A stretch of 64,000 nt of DNA from Bacillota bacterium (GCA_023397655.1 JAEWTW010000047.1:1-64000); one strand, 5' to 3'. Shown: positions 1-8,922, counted from the stretch's first letter. A program made the numbers and translations. The notes: generated from the letters alone by a model not told the origin.

Positions 1-26
1 GCGCTACCAAACTGCGCTACACCCCG
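1..26 (-). tRNA. tRNA-Pro, 5' part only (cut by window edge)
   Basis: Read on the minus strand this begins CGGGGTGTAGCGCAGTTTGG, the typical start of a bacterial tRNA-Pro: acceptor strand, then a D-arm with the AGCGCAG signature. The anticodon lies outside the window, so the identity rests on the 5' third only. Confidence 0.7.
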
Positions 27-31
27 ATAAA

Positions 32-63
32 CTGCCCCAAAGGGCTTAAGTCCTTTGGGGCAG
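32..63. repeat. Perfect inverted repeat between two tRNA genes
   Basis: Arms CTGCCCCAAAGG and CCTTTGGGGCAG are separated by an 8-base loop containing CTTAAG. It sits between tRNA-Thr and tRNA-Pro, which lie on the same strand. There is no clean U-tract on the minus side, so it may be a processing stem or a weak terminator. Confidence 0.5.
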
Positions 64-68
64 ATACA

Positions 69-144
69 TGGAGCCAATGAGCGGGATCGAACCGCTGACC
101 TGCTCATTACGAATGAGCCGCTCTGCCGGCTGAGCTACATTGGC
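69..144 (-). tRNA. tRNA-Thr (anticodon CGT)
   Basis: The minus strand reads GCCAATGTAGCTCAG at the 5' end and closes with CATTGGCTCCA, a matching 7-bp acceptor stem with CCA encoded. The anticodon arm is GCTCA-TTCGTAA-TGAGC, giving anticodon CGT (codon ACG). The T-arm GGTTCGATCC is intact and the length is 76 nt. Confidence 0.95.
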
Positions 145-352
145 ATGCCGCGCTGACGCAAAAATACATACTCTGCGTCCGCCGACAGTATGTGATTATA
201 TCATAAGAATTCGGGCGTGCCAATATGTTTTTTCGAATATTTTTCATGTTTGAAAAGGTGTGCGTCGGTTGCATTTTTTAAGCCCTGTTTTCACTGGCTT
301 CATGAATACGTGGCATAGACTTGGGCTAAACAAACGGGTACGAAATGGTTTT

Positions 353-382
353 TTGACAGTATACAGGGCGCTGGTGTATAAT
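353..382 (+). promoter_or_regulatory. Sigma-A-type promoter for the SH3-domain gene
   Basis: A TTGACA at 353-358 and a TATAAT (with a TG just before it) at 377-382 are separated by 18 bases. The predicted start leaves a leader of roughly 20 nt before the ATG at 410. The rest of the 145-409 interval shows no gene. Confidence 0.75.
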
Positions 383-409
383 ATTAAAAAAGTGTTAAGG
401 GATATTCCA

Positions 410-1579
410 ATGAAAAAAGGGATATATATCATTTTAACCGTCATTTTCTGTGTGATGCTGTTCGCCCCATTCAGCTCAGCAAATGCCATGCCGTATTTTG
501 AAGAAGCCACGGTGACGGCGGACGAAGTGAATATGCGTATGCGCCCCACCACCGATTCGCCGGTGATCATGCAGCTTACTGCCGGCACGCGCATCGGCGT
601 GTTCTGCGAGGAGGCAGATGGCTGGTACCGCGTTATCTACGGTAATTATCGCGGTTACGTCAGCTCGGAATACGTTTTTCTGCCGTCGGTGGATTCGATG
701 AACGCCAACGTGCTGGAGGGTGGGCTTAAGCTGCGCAACAACCCCGGGACATACAGCAGCGTGGTCGCGGAACTGTCCGAAGGGACAGGCCTTAAAATTG
801 TCAGCATAAACGGCGACTGGTATAATGTCGAAATTACCCAGACAGCGGAGGACGGAACAGCCACCACGCTCAATGGTTTTTTGAACAAGGAATTTGTTAA
901 AATCAGTTCGGCCGAGACAGCCAGCAACATGCTAAAAATCGGCATGTCGGGCGCAGAGGTACGCAACATTCAGGAGCAACTGCGCAAACGCAACTTCCTG
1001 CTAGCTCCGGCAACCGGGTATTTCGGTGATGTGACGGAGGGTGCGGTAAAGGCGTTCCAGCGAAAGGCGGGGTTGTCTTCAGACGGCATTGTGGGCGCCA
1101 AGACCTATGAAATGCTGTTTGACGAAAACAATGACATCTCGACGACGGCTGCAGAGCTGTTTGGCATCACCGGAGAGGTTCGGCTGTCCACTTGGGACGA
1201 TATCGCCAAGGAGTTCAAAAAGGGCGATACGGTGACGGTGACGGACGTTAAGACGGGGCTGCAGTACAAAGCATACCGTTTCGGCGGATGGTTCCATGCG
1301 GACTGCGAGCCGGTGACCAAAGAGGATGCGGCGGTCATTAAGAAGATGTTCGGCGGCAAATGGTCATGGAACAGGCGTGCGATATGGGTAACGCTGAAAA
1401 ACGGCAAAACTTATGCGGCCTCGCAGCATGGCATGCCTCATATGGTGGATGTCATAGCCGGCAACGATTTTCCCGGTCATTTCTGCATCCATTTCAAGGA
1501 TTCTATGGTGCATGAGACCAGTGCCGAGTGTCCGCGTCATCAGGCGTGCGTGCAGTACGCTTATGACAAGGCGCATTGA
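410..1579 (+). CDS. Secreted SH3 / peptidoglycan-binding protein with uncharacterised C-terminal domain
   Basis: A 389-residue exported protein. The ATG at 410 is chosen because it is followed by a clear signal peptide (MKKGIYIILTVIFCVMLF, cleavage near SSANA) and sits just below a good promoter; the in-frame start upstream would bury it. Domains in order: two bacterial SH3 repeats (about 28-85 and 95-165), a PG_binding_1 domain (about 175-240), and a C-terminal domain (about 260-389) that I do not recognise. The last domain has HAD, then C359-x-H361-F, H368 and H377-Q-A-C380, all shared with the paralogue at 9171-10565. SH3 and PG_binding_1 modules target peptidoglycan, so the tail may be a cell-wall-active domain; that is inference. 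A strong terminator follows the gene. Confidence 0.85.
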   Translation: MKKGIYIILTVIFCVMLFAPFSSANAMPYFEEATVTADEVNMRMRPTTDSPVIMQLTAGTRIGVFCEEADGWYRVIYGNYRGYVSSEYVFLPSVDSMNANVLEGGLKLRNNPGTYSSVVAELSEGTGLKIVSINGDWYNVEITQTAEDGTATTLNGFLNKEFVKISSAETASNMLKIGMSGAEVRNIQEQLRKRNFLLAPATGYFGDVTEGAVKAFQRKAGLSSDGIVGAKTYEMLFDENNDISTTAAELFGITGEVRLSTWDDIAKEFKKGDTVTVTDVKTGLQYKAYRFGGWFHADCEPVTKEDAAVIKKMFGGKWSWNRRAIWVTLKNGKTYAASQHGMPHMVDVIAGNDFPGHFCIHFKDSMVHETSAECPRHQACVQYAYDKAH

Positions 1580-1588
1580 TGTGATTCC

Positions 1589-1635
1589 AAAGCCTTCTTT
1601 TGCGCCCAGTAAGTGCAGAAGAGGGCTTTTTGTTT
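1589..1635 (+). terminator. Rho-independent terminator
   Basis: A 15-bp stem (allowing G-U pairs) begins AAAGCCTTCTTTTGC and ends in GGGCTTT, followed by a T-rich tail. It lies directly after the SH3-domain gene. Confidence 0.85.
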
Positions 1636-1701
1636 TGCTTTGAATAATAAAGACCTGTGCTCACATATTTATATATGTATGTGCGGTTTTGGAGGTTTCT
1701 C

Positions 1702-2874
1702 ATGATTAAAAAGACTTCGGCTGTTATGCTCGCGATCATCGTCGGAATTGTTTCCGCAGTTGTGACATATATCGTGATGGGTTCAACGTTTGAGGCCCGG
1801 ATGGAGGGAAGCGACGAGCAACTCTCTTTAAGAGAATTTGTTACGGTGGAAGATTATATCGAAAAATACTATCTGCGCGATTACGATATGGAGGATGTGC
1901 AGTACGCGGGCCTCAAGGCAATGGTGGCATCACTGGGAGACCCGTACAGCGTCTACTACACACCCGAAGAATTTGAAGCCTTTAACCGTAGTTCCACCGG
2001 CGCATATGACGGTGTGGGTATGGGTATCAGCACGGATCAGGTGACGGGGCTGACGGTGGTCAGCTACTTCATGGATGGATCTTCCGCGCAGGCAGCGGGC
2101 GTTGAGATAGGCGATTATATCGTCAGCATCGACGGGCAGGACGTCACGGATAAGTCGCTGCAGGAAATCAGCGTACTGTGTATCGGTGAGGAGGGGACGC
2201 CCATCACCATCGGCGTCAAGCGCGGCGACGAGGTGCTGGAATTTGATATGCTTCGTCAGCCGGTGGAGCTGGATATGGTGGAGTATAGCATGCAGGACGA
2301 CGGCATCGGCTACATGCGCATCAAGCAATTTGGCGGCAATTGCGAAGCGCTGTTCAATGAGGGCTTGGATTATTTTGAGGAGCAGAACGCAAAGGGCATC
2401 ATATTCGACCTGCGCGACAATCCGGGCGGGTACCTCAATACCGTGGTTAATATGCTGGACCGCCTGCTGCCTGAAGGAACCATCGTGTATACCGAAGACA
2501 AATACGGCAACCGCCAGACGGAGACCAGCGACGCGGCGAGCGTCGACCTTCCGATGGTGGTGCTGGTGAACGGCCACACCGCGTCGGCTTCCGAGATATT
2601 CGCAGGCGCAATTCAGGACTACGGCACAGGCCAGGTGGTGGGCACGCGCAGCTACGGAAAAGGCGTGGTGCAGATCGTGCTGCCCATTTCGTCCACCGGC
2701 GGCGGTATCAAGATCACGTCGTCCGAATACTTTACGCCAAAAGGACGCAGTATTGACCACAACGGTATCTACCCCGATTATTATGTGGAGCTGCACGGCG
2801 ATGGCGACGCGCAGCTTGACAAGGCGCAGTCGGTGCTGCGTTCGTTGATGAACGGCGCGCAATCAGCAGGATGA
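1702..2874 (+). CDS. C-terminal processing peptidase (S41 family, PDZ)
   Basis: A 390-residue serine protease of the CtpA/CtpB/Prc family. The ATG at 1702 has GGAGG 7 nt upstream; the longer reading frame from 1657 lacks a site. An N-terminal membrane anchor (about residues 5-28) is followed by a PDZ domain (about 95-180) and the S41 catalytic core. The core shows NGHTASASEIFAGA with the nucleophilic Ser near residues 295-297, and GKGVVQ with the dyad Lys. Family members cleave C-terminal tails of extracytoplasmic proteins, and in Bacillus CtpB acts in sporulation signalling; the substrate here is unknown. It is encoded alone between two terminator/promoter boundaries. Confidence 0.93.
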   Translation: MIKKTSAVMLAIIVGIVSAVVTYIVMGSTFEARMEGSDEQLSLREFVTVEDYIEKYYLRDYDMEDVQYAGLKAMVASLGDPYSVYYTPEEFEAFNRSSTGAYDGVGMGISTDQVTGLTVVSYFMDGSSAQAAGVEIGDYIVSIDGQDVTDKSLQEISVLCIGEEGTPITIGVKRGDEVLEFDMLRQPVELDMVEYSMQDDGIGYMRIKQFGGNCEALFNEGLDYFEEQNAKGIIFDLRDNPGGYLNTVVNMLDRLLPEGTIVYTEDKYGNRQTETSDAASVDLPMVVLVNGHTASASEIFAGAIQDYGTGQVVGTRSYGKGVVQIVLPISSTGGGIKITSSEYFTPKGRSIDHNGIYPDYYVELHGDGDAQLDKAQSVLRSLMNGAQSAG

Positions 2875-2888
2875 TAACTAGAATTTTC

Positions 2889-2917
2889 TTGAATAGCGGC
2901 CTGTTCACTGCTACAAT
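2889..2917 (+). promoter_or_regulatory. Promoter upstream of trxB
   Basis: TTGAAT at 2889-2894 and TACAAT at 2912-2917 have a 17-base spacer. This gives a leader of about 80 nt before the trxB ATG at 3004. Confidence 0.55.
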
Positions 2918-3003
2918 AATAGAAGCTTTTTCAGGCAGCTATGTTGACGTGCCGTCAAACGTTGGTTTTCATGGCACGGCATATACCTATGAGAGGGGAA
3001 GAC

Positions 3004-3918
3004 ATGTACGATTGTATTATAGTGGGCGCAGGGCCGGCGGGGCTCACGGCAGGCATATACGCAGGGCGGGCCGGCATGTCGGCGCTGATTATCGAGCGGG
3101 TATTTCCGGGCGGCCAGATCGCCCGTGCGCATATCGTGGAGAACTATCCCGGCTTTCCGGAAGGCGTGGAGGGCGTGGAGCTGGGCATCCGGTTCAAGGA
3201 TCACGCCGAACGACACGGTGGTGTGATCGAGTCGGCGGAGGTTACCGGTTTTGAGCTGACGGGCAGCGTTAAAAAGGTGATTACACCCGGCAGAACGTAT
3301 GAAGCCAGAACGGTGATACTGGCGATGGGTGCGGCGTATAAAACGCTGGGGCTCCAGTCTGAAAAGAAGTTTTTAGGCACCGGAGTGTCGTACTGCGCGA
3401 CATGTGACGGGCCGTTTTTCCGCGGCAAGGACGTGGCGGTGATCGGCGGCGGCGATACGGCGGTCGAGGATGCACTGTATCTGGCCAACGTCGCGAATAA
3501 AGTGTATGTGGTGCACCGGCGCGACGAGCTGCGTGCCCAGATGGCGCTGCAAAAGGCCGCCAAACAGAACGCAAAGATCGAATTTGTGTGGGACAGCGAG
3601 GTGGAGGCCATCACCGGAGAAACGGTGGTGGAAGGCGTGCGGCTGAAAAACAGAAAGACGCAGGAAAAATCGCTGATGTCGTGTTCCGGCGTGTTCGTGG
3701 CCATTGGAACCGTGCCGCACACCGATGAGGTGAAAGCGTTGGTCAACACGGACGAATCCGGTTATATTGTGACGGACGTGCACATGCGCACCAATCTGCC
3801 CGGCGTGTTCGCGGCGGGGGATATCGTCGCCAAGCCCTTGAGGCAGGTGGTGACGGCGGCGGCGGACGGCGCAACGGCGATATATTCAGCTCAAAGTTAT
3901 CTGAGGGAACAGGAATAG
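3004..3918 (+). CDS. trxB: Thioredoxin reductase
   Basis: A 304-residue NADPH/FAD flavoprotein that reduces thioredoxin. The ATG at 3004 follows GAGAGGGGA and starts directly with the FAD-binding Rossmann motif VGAGPAGLTAG; longer in-frame starts add a sequence foreign to the family. The redox-active pair is C131-A-T-C134 (YCATCDGPFF). The NADPH Rossmann motif VIGGGDTAVEDA and the C-terminal FAD motif AAGDIVAKPLRQVVTAAADG are present. The length is normal for bacterial TrxB. It is probably monocistronic with its own promoter, ahead of glmM. Confidence 0.96.
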   Translation: MYDCIIVGAGPAGLTAGIYAGRAGMSALIIERVFPGGQIARAHIVENYPGFPEGVEGVELGIRFKDHAERHGGVIESAEVTGFELTGSVKKVITPGRTYEARTVILAMGAAYKTLGLQSEKKFLGTGVSYCATCDGPFFRGKDVAVIGGGDTAVEDALYLANVANKVYVVHRRDELRAQMALQKAAKQNAKIEFVWDSEVEAITGETVVEGVRLKNRKTQEKSLMSCSGVFVAIGTVPHTDEVKALVNTDESGYIVTDVHMRTNLPGVFAAGDIVAKPLRQVVTAAADGATAIYSAQSYLREQE

Positions 3919-3934
3919 CTCCTGAAAAGGACTA

Positions 3935-3970
3935 TACCAATTTGCATATTGGTACGCCCGGGACTATAAT
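3935..3970 (+). promoter_or_regulatory. glmM promoter with palindrome overlapping the -35 box
   Basis: TTGCAT at 3942-3947 and TATAAT at 3965-3970 are spaced by 17 bases. The -35 box is exactly the 6-base centre of an inverted repeat, TACCAAT-6-ATTGGTA (3935-3954). The position would suit a repressor operator, but no binding protein is known. Confidence 0.6.
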
Positions 3971-3994
3971 ACAACAGCCGGGCCGGGAGGATTA

Positions 3995-5341
3995 ATGGGC
4001 AGACTTTTTGGAACGGACGGCGTGCGCGGTATCGCCAATGAAAAACTATCCTGCGAACTGGCGTTTAAGCTGGGGCAGGCAGGCGCGTATGTGCTGACCA
4101 GCAGCGTGCACAAGGCGCGCATACTGATTGGCCGGGACACGCGCATATCCGGCGACATGCTGGAATCCGCATTGGTAGCGGGCATTTGCTCAGTGGGTGC
4201 CGAGGCCGTGGTGGCTGGAGTGATACCCACATCGGGCGTGGCATTCCTCACAAGGGACTACGGCGCGGATGCGGGCATCGTGATATCGGCGTCGCACAAC
4301 GCGGCGGAATACAACGGCATCAAGTTTTTCAGCGCCGACGGCAAGAAGCTGCCGGACGAGATTGAGGATCGTATCGAGGCCATCATACTGGACGGCAGTG
4401 AGACGATGGAGCATAAAACGGGCGTGAACGTGGGGCGCCGCGTGGGCGCACTGAACGCGCTGGCGGAATACAAGGAATTTCTGCTGGGCGCAACGGATAC
4501 CAATCTGCGCGGGCTCAAAATAGTTCTGGACTGTGCGCATGGCGCGGCTTCCGTGGTGGGGCCTCGTGCCTTTCAGGAACTGGGTGCCACGGTGGTGCCG
4601 TATTACAACACACCGGACGGCACCAACATCAACGACAACTGCGGTTCCACGCACCCGCAGAAGCTGACGCAGCTGGTGACGGAGCTGGGCGCGGACATGG
4701 GGTTCGCGTTTGACGGGGATGCCGATCGGCTGATCGCGGTGGACGAGCACGGCGTGGTGGTGGATGGCGACCAGATCATGGCAATCTGCGCGATCGATTT
4801 AAAGAAGCGCGGGATGCTGAAGAAGGATACGCTGGTGTGCACCGTGATGAGCAACCTGGGGCTGGACATCGCGATGGAACAGCAGGGCATCCGCACGGTG
4901 AAGACCAAGGTGGGCGACCGCTACGTGCTGGAGGAGATGCTGAGAAGCGGCTATTCTCTGGGCGGCGAGCAGTCCGGCCATATCATATTTTTGGATCAGA
5001 CGCCTACGGGCGACGGCATACTGTCCGGCATACAGCTGGCGTCGGTGGTCATGCGCAGCGGCAGGCCGCTGTCGCGGCTGGCCGGCAAGATCAGTATACT
5101 GCCGCAGGTGCTGGTGAACGCCCGGGTTAAGGATGAGTATAAGGATCACATACTCGAAGACGAACAGGTGAAGGCCCGCATGCAGGCGCTGGAATCCCAG
5201 TTCCATGGCAAGGGGCGGGTGCTGATCCGTCCGTCCGGCACCGAACCGCTGGTTCGTGTGATGATAGAGGGACAAAACAAACAGGAGATCGAACGCCAGG
5301 CGGTGGAAATGGCCGCGCTTATTGAAAGCCGCCTCGCGTAA
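3995..5341 (+). CDS. glmM: Phosphoglucosamine mutase
   Basis: A 448-residue enzyme converting glucosamine-6-phosphate to glucosamine-1-phosphate, the second step toward UDP-GlcNAc for peptidoglycan. It opens with MGRLFGTDGVRGIAN, typical of GlmM. The phosphoserine loop is ISASHNAAEYNG with Ser100 as active residue, the Mg2+ loop is FDGDADR, and the sugar-specificity region is GGEQSGH. RIRPSGTEPLVRVM-like sequence near the C-terminus binds phosphate. Its start has GGGAGG upstream. It lies 24 nt before glmS, and the two supply consecutive reactions, so they form an operon. Confidence 0.97.
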   Translation: MGRLFGTDGVRGIANEKLSCELAFKLGQAGAYVLTSSVHKARILIGRDTRISGDMLESALVAGICSVGAEAVVAGVIPTSGVAFLTRDYGADAGIVISASHNAAEYNGIKFFSADGKKLPDEIEDRIEAIILDGSETMEHKTGVNVGRRVGALNALAEYKEFLLGATDTNLRGLKIVLDCAHGAASVVGPRAFQELGATVVPYYNTPDGTNINDNCGSTHPQKLTQLVTELGADMGFAFDGDADRLIAVDEHGVVVDGDQIMAICAIDLKKRGMLKKDTLVCTVMSNLGLDIAMEQQGIRTVKTKVGDRYVLEEMLRSGYSLGGEQSGHIIFLDQTPTGDGILSGIQLASVVMRSGRPLSRLAGKISILPQVLVNARVKDEYKDHILEDEQVKARMQALESQFHGKGRVLIRPSGTEPLVRVMIEGQNKQEIERQAVEMAALIESRLA

Positions 5342-5365
5342 TATATTTACCAGGAGGCTTTTTAT

Positions 5366-7189
5366 ATGTGCGGAATCGTGGGCTATGCGGGCGCGCGTGA
5401 CGTGGTGCCTGTGCTGCTTGGCGGCCTTTCCAGGCTGGAATACAGAGGATATGACAGTGCCGGCGTCGCGTTGGTGACGGACGGCAGGCTGAACGTTTAT
5501 AAGACCAAAGGGAGGTTGGCAGCGCTCCGGGACCTTATGGAGGGCTGCTGTGCCGCTGAGACCGTGGGCATCGGGCATACGCGCTGGGCGACCCACGGCG
5601 AACCTTCATTTGAAAATTCCCATCCCCATACCAACTGCGCGGGCGACATCGCCGTCGTGCATAACGGCATCATCGAAAACTACATGAAGCTGAAGGAATG
5701 GCTGAAGGCGGAAGGCGCGGTGTTTACGTCGGAGACGGACACAGAGGTTGTCGCGCACCTGATCAACCATTATTACGAAGGCGACCTGCTGGCTGCGGTG
5801 ACGGAAGCGGTGGGTAAGCTGGAAGGCTCGTATGCGCTGGGCGTTGTGAGTGAGAAGCATCCGGATACCATTGTGGCGGCGCGCAAGGACAGCCCGCTGG
5901 TGGTGGGCGTGGGCAAAGGGGAAAACCTGATCGCGTCGGATATTCCCGCGCTGCTGGAATATACCCGTGATGTGATATTCCTCAATGACCGCGAGATCGC
6001 CGTTTTGACGCGGGACAGCATCGCGCTGTACGACGAATACGGCCAAAGCATTGAGCGTGACGTTTTCCACGTGGACTGGGATGTCTCACAGGCCGAAAAG
6101 GGCGGTTTCGAGCACTTCATGATCAAGGAGATCCATGAGGAGCCCCGCGTGATGGCGGACACGTTCTTCCCGCGGTACAAGAACGGCATCATCGACCTGT
6201 CCGAAATTGGCATCGACGAAGCGCTGGTCAAATCCATCAATAAGGTGGGCATCATCGCCTGCGGCACCGCATTCCATGCGGGCATGGTGGGTAAATATAT
6301 AATTGAAGATTTGGCGCGCATACCGGTGGAGGTGGAGATCGCGTCCGAATTCCGTTACCGCCGTCCCATCATCGTTCCGGGGCAGCTGGTGATCATCATC
6401 AGCCAGTCGGGCGAGACGGCAGATACGCTCGCTGCGATGCGCGAAGCCAAGAAACGCGGCGCGAAGATCGCCGCGATCGTCAATGTGGTGGGCAGCACGA
6501 TATCACGTGAGGCGGACGCTGTGCTGTATACGCACGCCGGGCCGGAGATTGCGGTGGCGTCCACCAAGGCCTACAACACGCAGCTGATGGCGATCTACAT
6601 GATCGCGATGGAGTTGGGGCGGCTCTCAGGCGCGCTGGGGACAGAGCGTTACGCGCAGCTTGCCGAGGGCATGTCGCAGCTGCCGGTGCTGATGGAGCGT
6701 GTGCTGGAGAACAAGCCGCAGCTGGCGCGCATGGCGAACCACAGCTTTTCGCAGAGCAGCGTATTTTTCATCGGGCGCGGGCTGGACTACGTGCTGTCGA
6801 TGGAAGCGTCGCTCAAGCTCAAGGAGATATCGTATATCCACTCGGAGGCGTACGCGGCGGGCGAGCTTAAGCACGGCACCATCGCGCTGATTGAGCAGGG
6901 CACGCTGGTGGTGGCGCTGGCCACTCAGGGCGCGCTGCTGGAAAAGACGATAAGCAACATCAAGGAAGTGAAGGCGCGGGGTGCGCAGGTGATGGCCGTC
7001 TGCTTTGAGGGAACGCCCATGCCGGAGGAGATCGCCGACGAGGTGGTGTATCTGCCGCGCACCGACGACCTGCTCGCACCGATACTGGCCGTAACGCCGA
7101 TGCAGCTGTTCGCCTATTACATGTCGGTGGAGAAGGGCTGCGACGTGGATAAGCCGCGTAACCTTGCTAAGTCTGTGACGGTCGAGTAA
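5366..7189 (+). CDS. glmS: Glutamine--fructose-6-phosphate aminotransferase (isomerising)
   Basis: A 607-residue enzyme making glucosamine-6-phosphate from fructose-6-phosphate and glutamine. It begins MCGIVGYAG, so Cys2 becomes the N-terminal nucleophile of the glutaminase domain (about 1-230). Two SIS sugar-isomerase domains follow, with GTAFHAG, SQSGETADT and SSVFFIGRG-like motifs. The C-terminus ends DKPRNLAKSVTVE, the conserved GlmS tail. The RBS AGGAGG is well spaced. No glmS ribozyme fits in the 24-nt gap after glmM, so control by GlcN6P through that riboswitch is unlikely unless it lies ahead of glmM. Confidence 0.97.
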   Translation: MCGIVGYAGARDVVPVLLGGLSRLEYRGYDSAGVALVTDGRLNVYKTKGRLAALRDLMEGCCAAETVGIGHTRWATHGEPSFENSHPHTNCAGDIAVVHNGIIENYMKLKEWLKAEGAVFTSETDTEVVAHLINHYYEGDLLAAVTEAVGKLEGSYALGVVSEKHPDTIVAARKDSPLVVGVGKGENLIASDIPALLEYTRDVIFLNDREIAVLTRDSIALYDEYGQSIERDVFHVDWDVSQAEKGGFEHFMIKEIHEEPRVMADTFFPRYKNGIIDLSEIGIDEALVKSINKVGIIACGTAFHAGMVGKYIIEDLARIPVEVEIASEFRYRRPIIVPGQLVIIISQSGETADTLAAMREAKKRGAKIAAIVNVVGSTISREADAVLYTHAGPEIAVASTKAYNTQLMAIYMIAMELGRLSGALGTERYAQLAEGMSQLPVLMERVLENKPQLARMANHSFSQSSVFFIGRGLDYVLSMEASLKLKEISYIHSEAYAAGELKHGTIALIEQGTLVVALATQGALLEKTISNIKEVKARGAQVMAVCFEGTPMPEEIADEVVYLPRTDDLLAPILAVTPMQLFAYYMSVEKGCDVDKPRNLAKSVTVE

Positions 7190-7222
7190 GGGAAGATATG
7201 CTTCACTGACAGATTTATTAAC

Positions 7223-7262
7223 AACAACGTCTCGTATCATGTGCGTGGCGTTGTTTTGTTTT
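7223..7262 (+). terminator. Terminator after glmS
   Basis: Stem AACAACG / CGTTGTT with a 19-base loop, followed by TTGTTTT. It closes the glmM-glmS unit; a TATAAT box at 7283-7288 for the next gene lies just beyond. Confidence 0.65.
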
Positions 7263-7313
7263 ACGTTGTCTGGATTTGGGGATATAATATGAAAAAAGAT
7301 ACAGGGGACTTCA

Positions 7314-8117
7314 GTGGACAAACTTCAGGGAGAGAACAGTCACAAGCCTTTTTTGTATGAAGCGGAAGGTAGTCGTACAGCTGTGCTGATTGTGCACGGC
7401 ATACTCGGCAGCCCGGTGCAGTTTGAGGCTGTCGCGAAACGGCTGCATGAGCTGCATATAACCGTGATGGGTGTGCTGCTGCCGGGGCATGGGGGCACCG
7501 CGAAGGCTTTTGCCGCAGCGAAGTCGGTCGACTGGCAGCGGGAGGTACGTGAGGCCGTATCGCGGCTCAGACAGAAACATGAGCGCATCGTCATCGTGGG
7601 GCATTCGATGGGCGGCTTGCTGGCAGTCTTGGAAGCGGCGGAAAACGGCGCGGACGGCATCGTGCTGCTGTCCACACCCATGCGGGTCACGTTGAGCCCG
7701 AGGGCTGTATGGATGTCGCTGAGGATGCTGCTGGGTGACCCGGCCAAAGACGATGAGGTGCATCAGAGCTACCGCAGAGCCAACAGCGTGCAAAAAGGAT
7801 CGTTATGGGCCTACCTATCATGGATACCGAGGTTTTGGGATCTGCGCAGGCTGATTCGAAAAACGCGGCGCTTGCTGCCGCGCGTTTGCTGTCCGGTGCT
7901 GGTCATACAGTCGCGGCGTGATGAAACGGTCGCTTGGAGAAGCCACAGGGTGCTGGCTGATGGACTGACGGCGGCTGCCGTCGATATCATGCTGCTGGAA
8001 AAATCGCGCCACAGCTACTGGGAGCCGGAGGAAAGCGGGATCATGTATGAGCGGTTATGCCGTTTCTTGAGCATCCATGCGGGAGGAGAAAACAGTGGAC
8101 AAAGAGTATCAAACTGA
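7314..8117 (+). CDS. Alpha/beta-hydrolase (carboxylesterase / monoacylglycerol-lipase-like)
   Basis: A 267-residue cytosolic serine hydrolase. The GTG at 7314 lies 6 nt after a GGGG-type site. The fold markers are all visible: VLIVHGILGSP oxyanion region, nucleophile elbow GHSMGG, acid in QSRRDETV and base in KSRHSYWE. The size and LPGHGGTAK motif match Est30-type carboxylesterases of Firmicutes, which act on short to medium acyl esters; the physiological substrate cannot be read from sequence. It overlaps the following GNAT gene by 23 nt, so the two are co-translated. Confidence 0.85.
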   Translation: MDKLQGENSHKPFLYEAEGSRTAVLIVHGILGSPVQFEAVAKRLHELHITVMGVLLPGHGGTAKAFAAAKSVDWQREVREAVSRLRQKHERIVIVGHSMGGLLAVLEAAENGADGIVLLSTPMRVTLSPRAVWMSLRMLLGDPAKDDEVHQSYRRANSVQKGSLWAYLSWIPRFWDLRRLIRKTRRLLPRVCCPVLVIQSRRDETVAWRSHRVLADGLTAAAVDIMLLEKSRHSYWEPEESGIMYERLCRFLSIHAGGENSGQRVSN

Positions 8118-8652
8118 GCGGTTGGTGTTAAAAACGCTGGATGGGTCGGCAGCTGAAATGGTGTCGGCTTATTTCGTGAGGAACAAAGAATTCTTAAGGA
8201 GTTGGGAACCGGAACGGGACGCGGATTTTTTCACTGCAACTGCAATGTTGAAAATGCTGGAGGACGAGCAGGTAGAAATGGATGCCGGGCGCGCGCTGAA
8301 GCTATGGATTTTTAAAAAAGGTGAAGCTTCGCGGGTCATCGGTTCTCTTGGGTTCAACAACATCGTCCGCGGATGTTTTCAATCGTGCTTTTTGGGCTAC
8401 CGGCTGAGCGAAGAGGAGCAGGGCAAGGGGTATATGACGGAAGCGCTGAAGGCCGGCTGCCATGTGATGTTCAGCGAATTCGGTCTGCACCGCATCGAAG
8501 CGAACATCATGCCGCACAATGCCGCGTCTTTACGCGTCACGGAAAAATCCGGATTCAGAAATGAGGGGCTCTCACGCCGATATTTGAAGATCAATGGCAG
8601 ATGGGAAGACCATATCCATATGGTTCGGCTGGCTGACGACGATAACGATTAG
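8095..8652 (+). CDS. GNAT N-acetyltransferase, RimJ/RimL type
   Basis: A 185-residue acetyl-CoA-dependent acetyltransferase. The GTG at 8095 is chosen because GGGAGGAG lies 6 nt upstream; the ATG at 8077 would have no site. TERLVLKTLDGS is the usual N-terminus of RimJ/L-like proteins. The acetyl-CoA loop reads LSEEEQGKGYMTEAL, and the C-terminal part HRIEANIMPHNAASLRVTEKSGF carries the N-x-AS motif. Family members acetylate ribosomal protein N-termini or small molecules. It overlaps the hydrolase gene, so a shared transcript is likely. Confidence 0.85.
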   Translation: MDKEYQTERLVLKTLDGSAAEMVSAYFVRNKEFLRSWEPERDADFFTATAMLKMLEDEQVEMDAGRALKLWIFKKGEASRVIGSLGFNNIVRGCFQSCFLGYRLSEEEQGKGYMTEALKAGCHVMFSEFGLHRIEANIMPHNAASLRVTEKSGFRNEGLSRRYLKINGRWEDHIHMVRLADDDND

Positions 8653-8664
8653 ACTCAATGTTCG

Positions 8665-8922
8665 TTACCGCATCGTTTTGCGGACGAACCGATAGAGCTC
8701 AAAAAGCGCCATGGCAGCGGGATTTTCAACGTTGATATCAGGATGGTATTTTTGCAGGATTCCGCCCCAGCCAATTGTTTCAATCTCGCGGCGCATGGCA
8801 AAATAGCCGGCGGCTCCCTGGTTTTTGGCACTCAGCTTCATCAGATTGTCCCGAATGCTGCCAAGGTTTTTCAGTACCTCATTAGACGGCAGGCCATGAT
8901 GGCGGTTTTCCGGAGTTTCCAT
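8665..8922 (-). CDS. Small J-domain-like protein (paralogue A)
   Basis: An 85-residue protein with AAGGAG before its ATG. It has no family I can name. The C-terminal half, GWGGILQKYHPDINVENP followed by an aliphatic/aromatic helix ALFELYRFV, has the HPD tripeptide and flanking helices of a DnaJ J-domain in the right order, though helix I is not obvious. A close paralogue is encoded at 11445-11714, also on the minus strand. The two bracket the SH3 protein/lipoprotein pair. A role as an Hsp70 cofactor is only a suggestion from the motif. Confidence 0.75.
   Translation of the reverse strand: METPENRHHGLPSNEVLKNLGSIRDNLMKLSAKNQGAAGYFAMRREIETIGWGGILQKYHPDINVENPAAMALFELYRFVRKTMR

Noticed and set aside
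1930..2862. Long open frame on the minus strand opposite the S41 protease
   Set aside because: His/Arg/Val-rich product typical of the antisense of a GC-rich gene; no site or motif.
4799..5596. Minus-strand frame across glmM and glmS
   Set aside because: Overlaps two certain genes and carries no recognisable domain.
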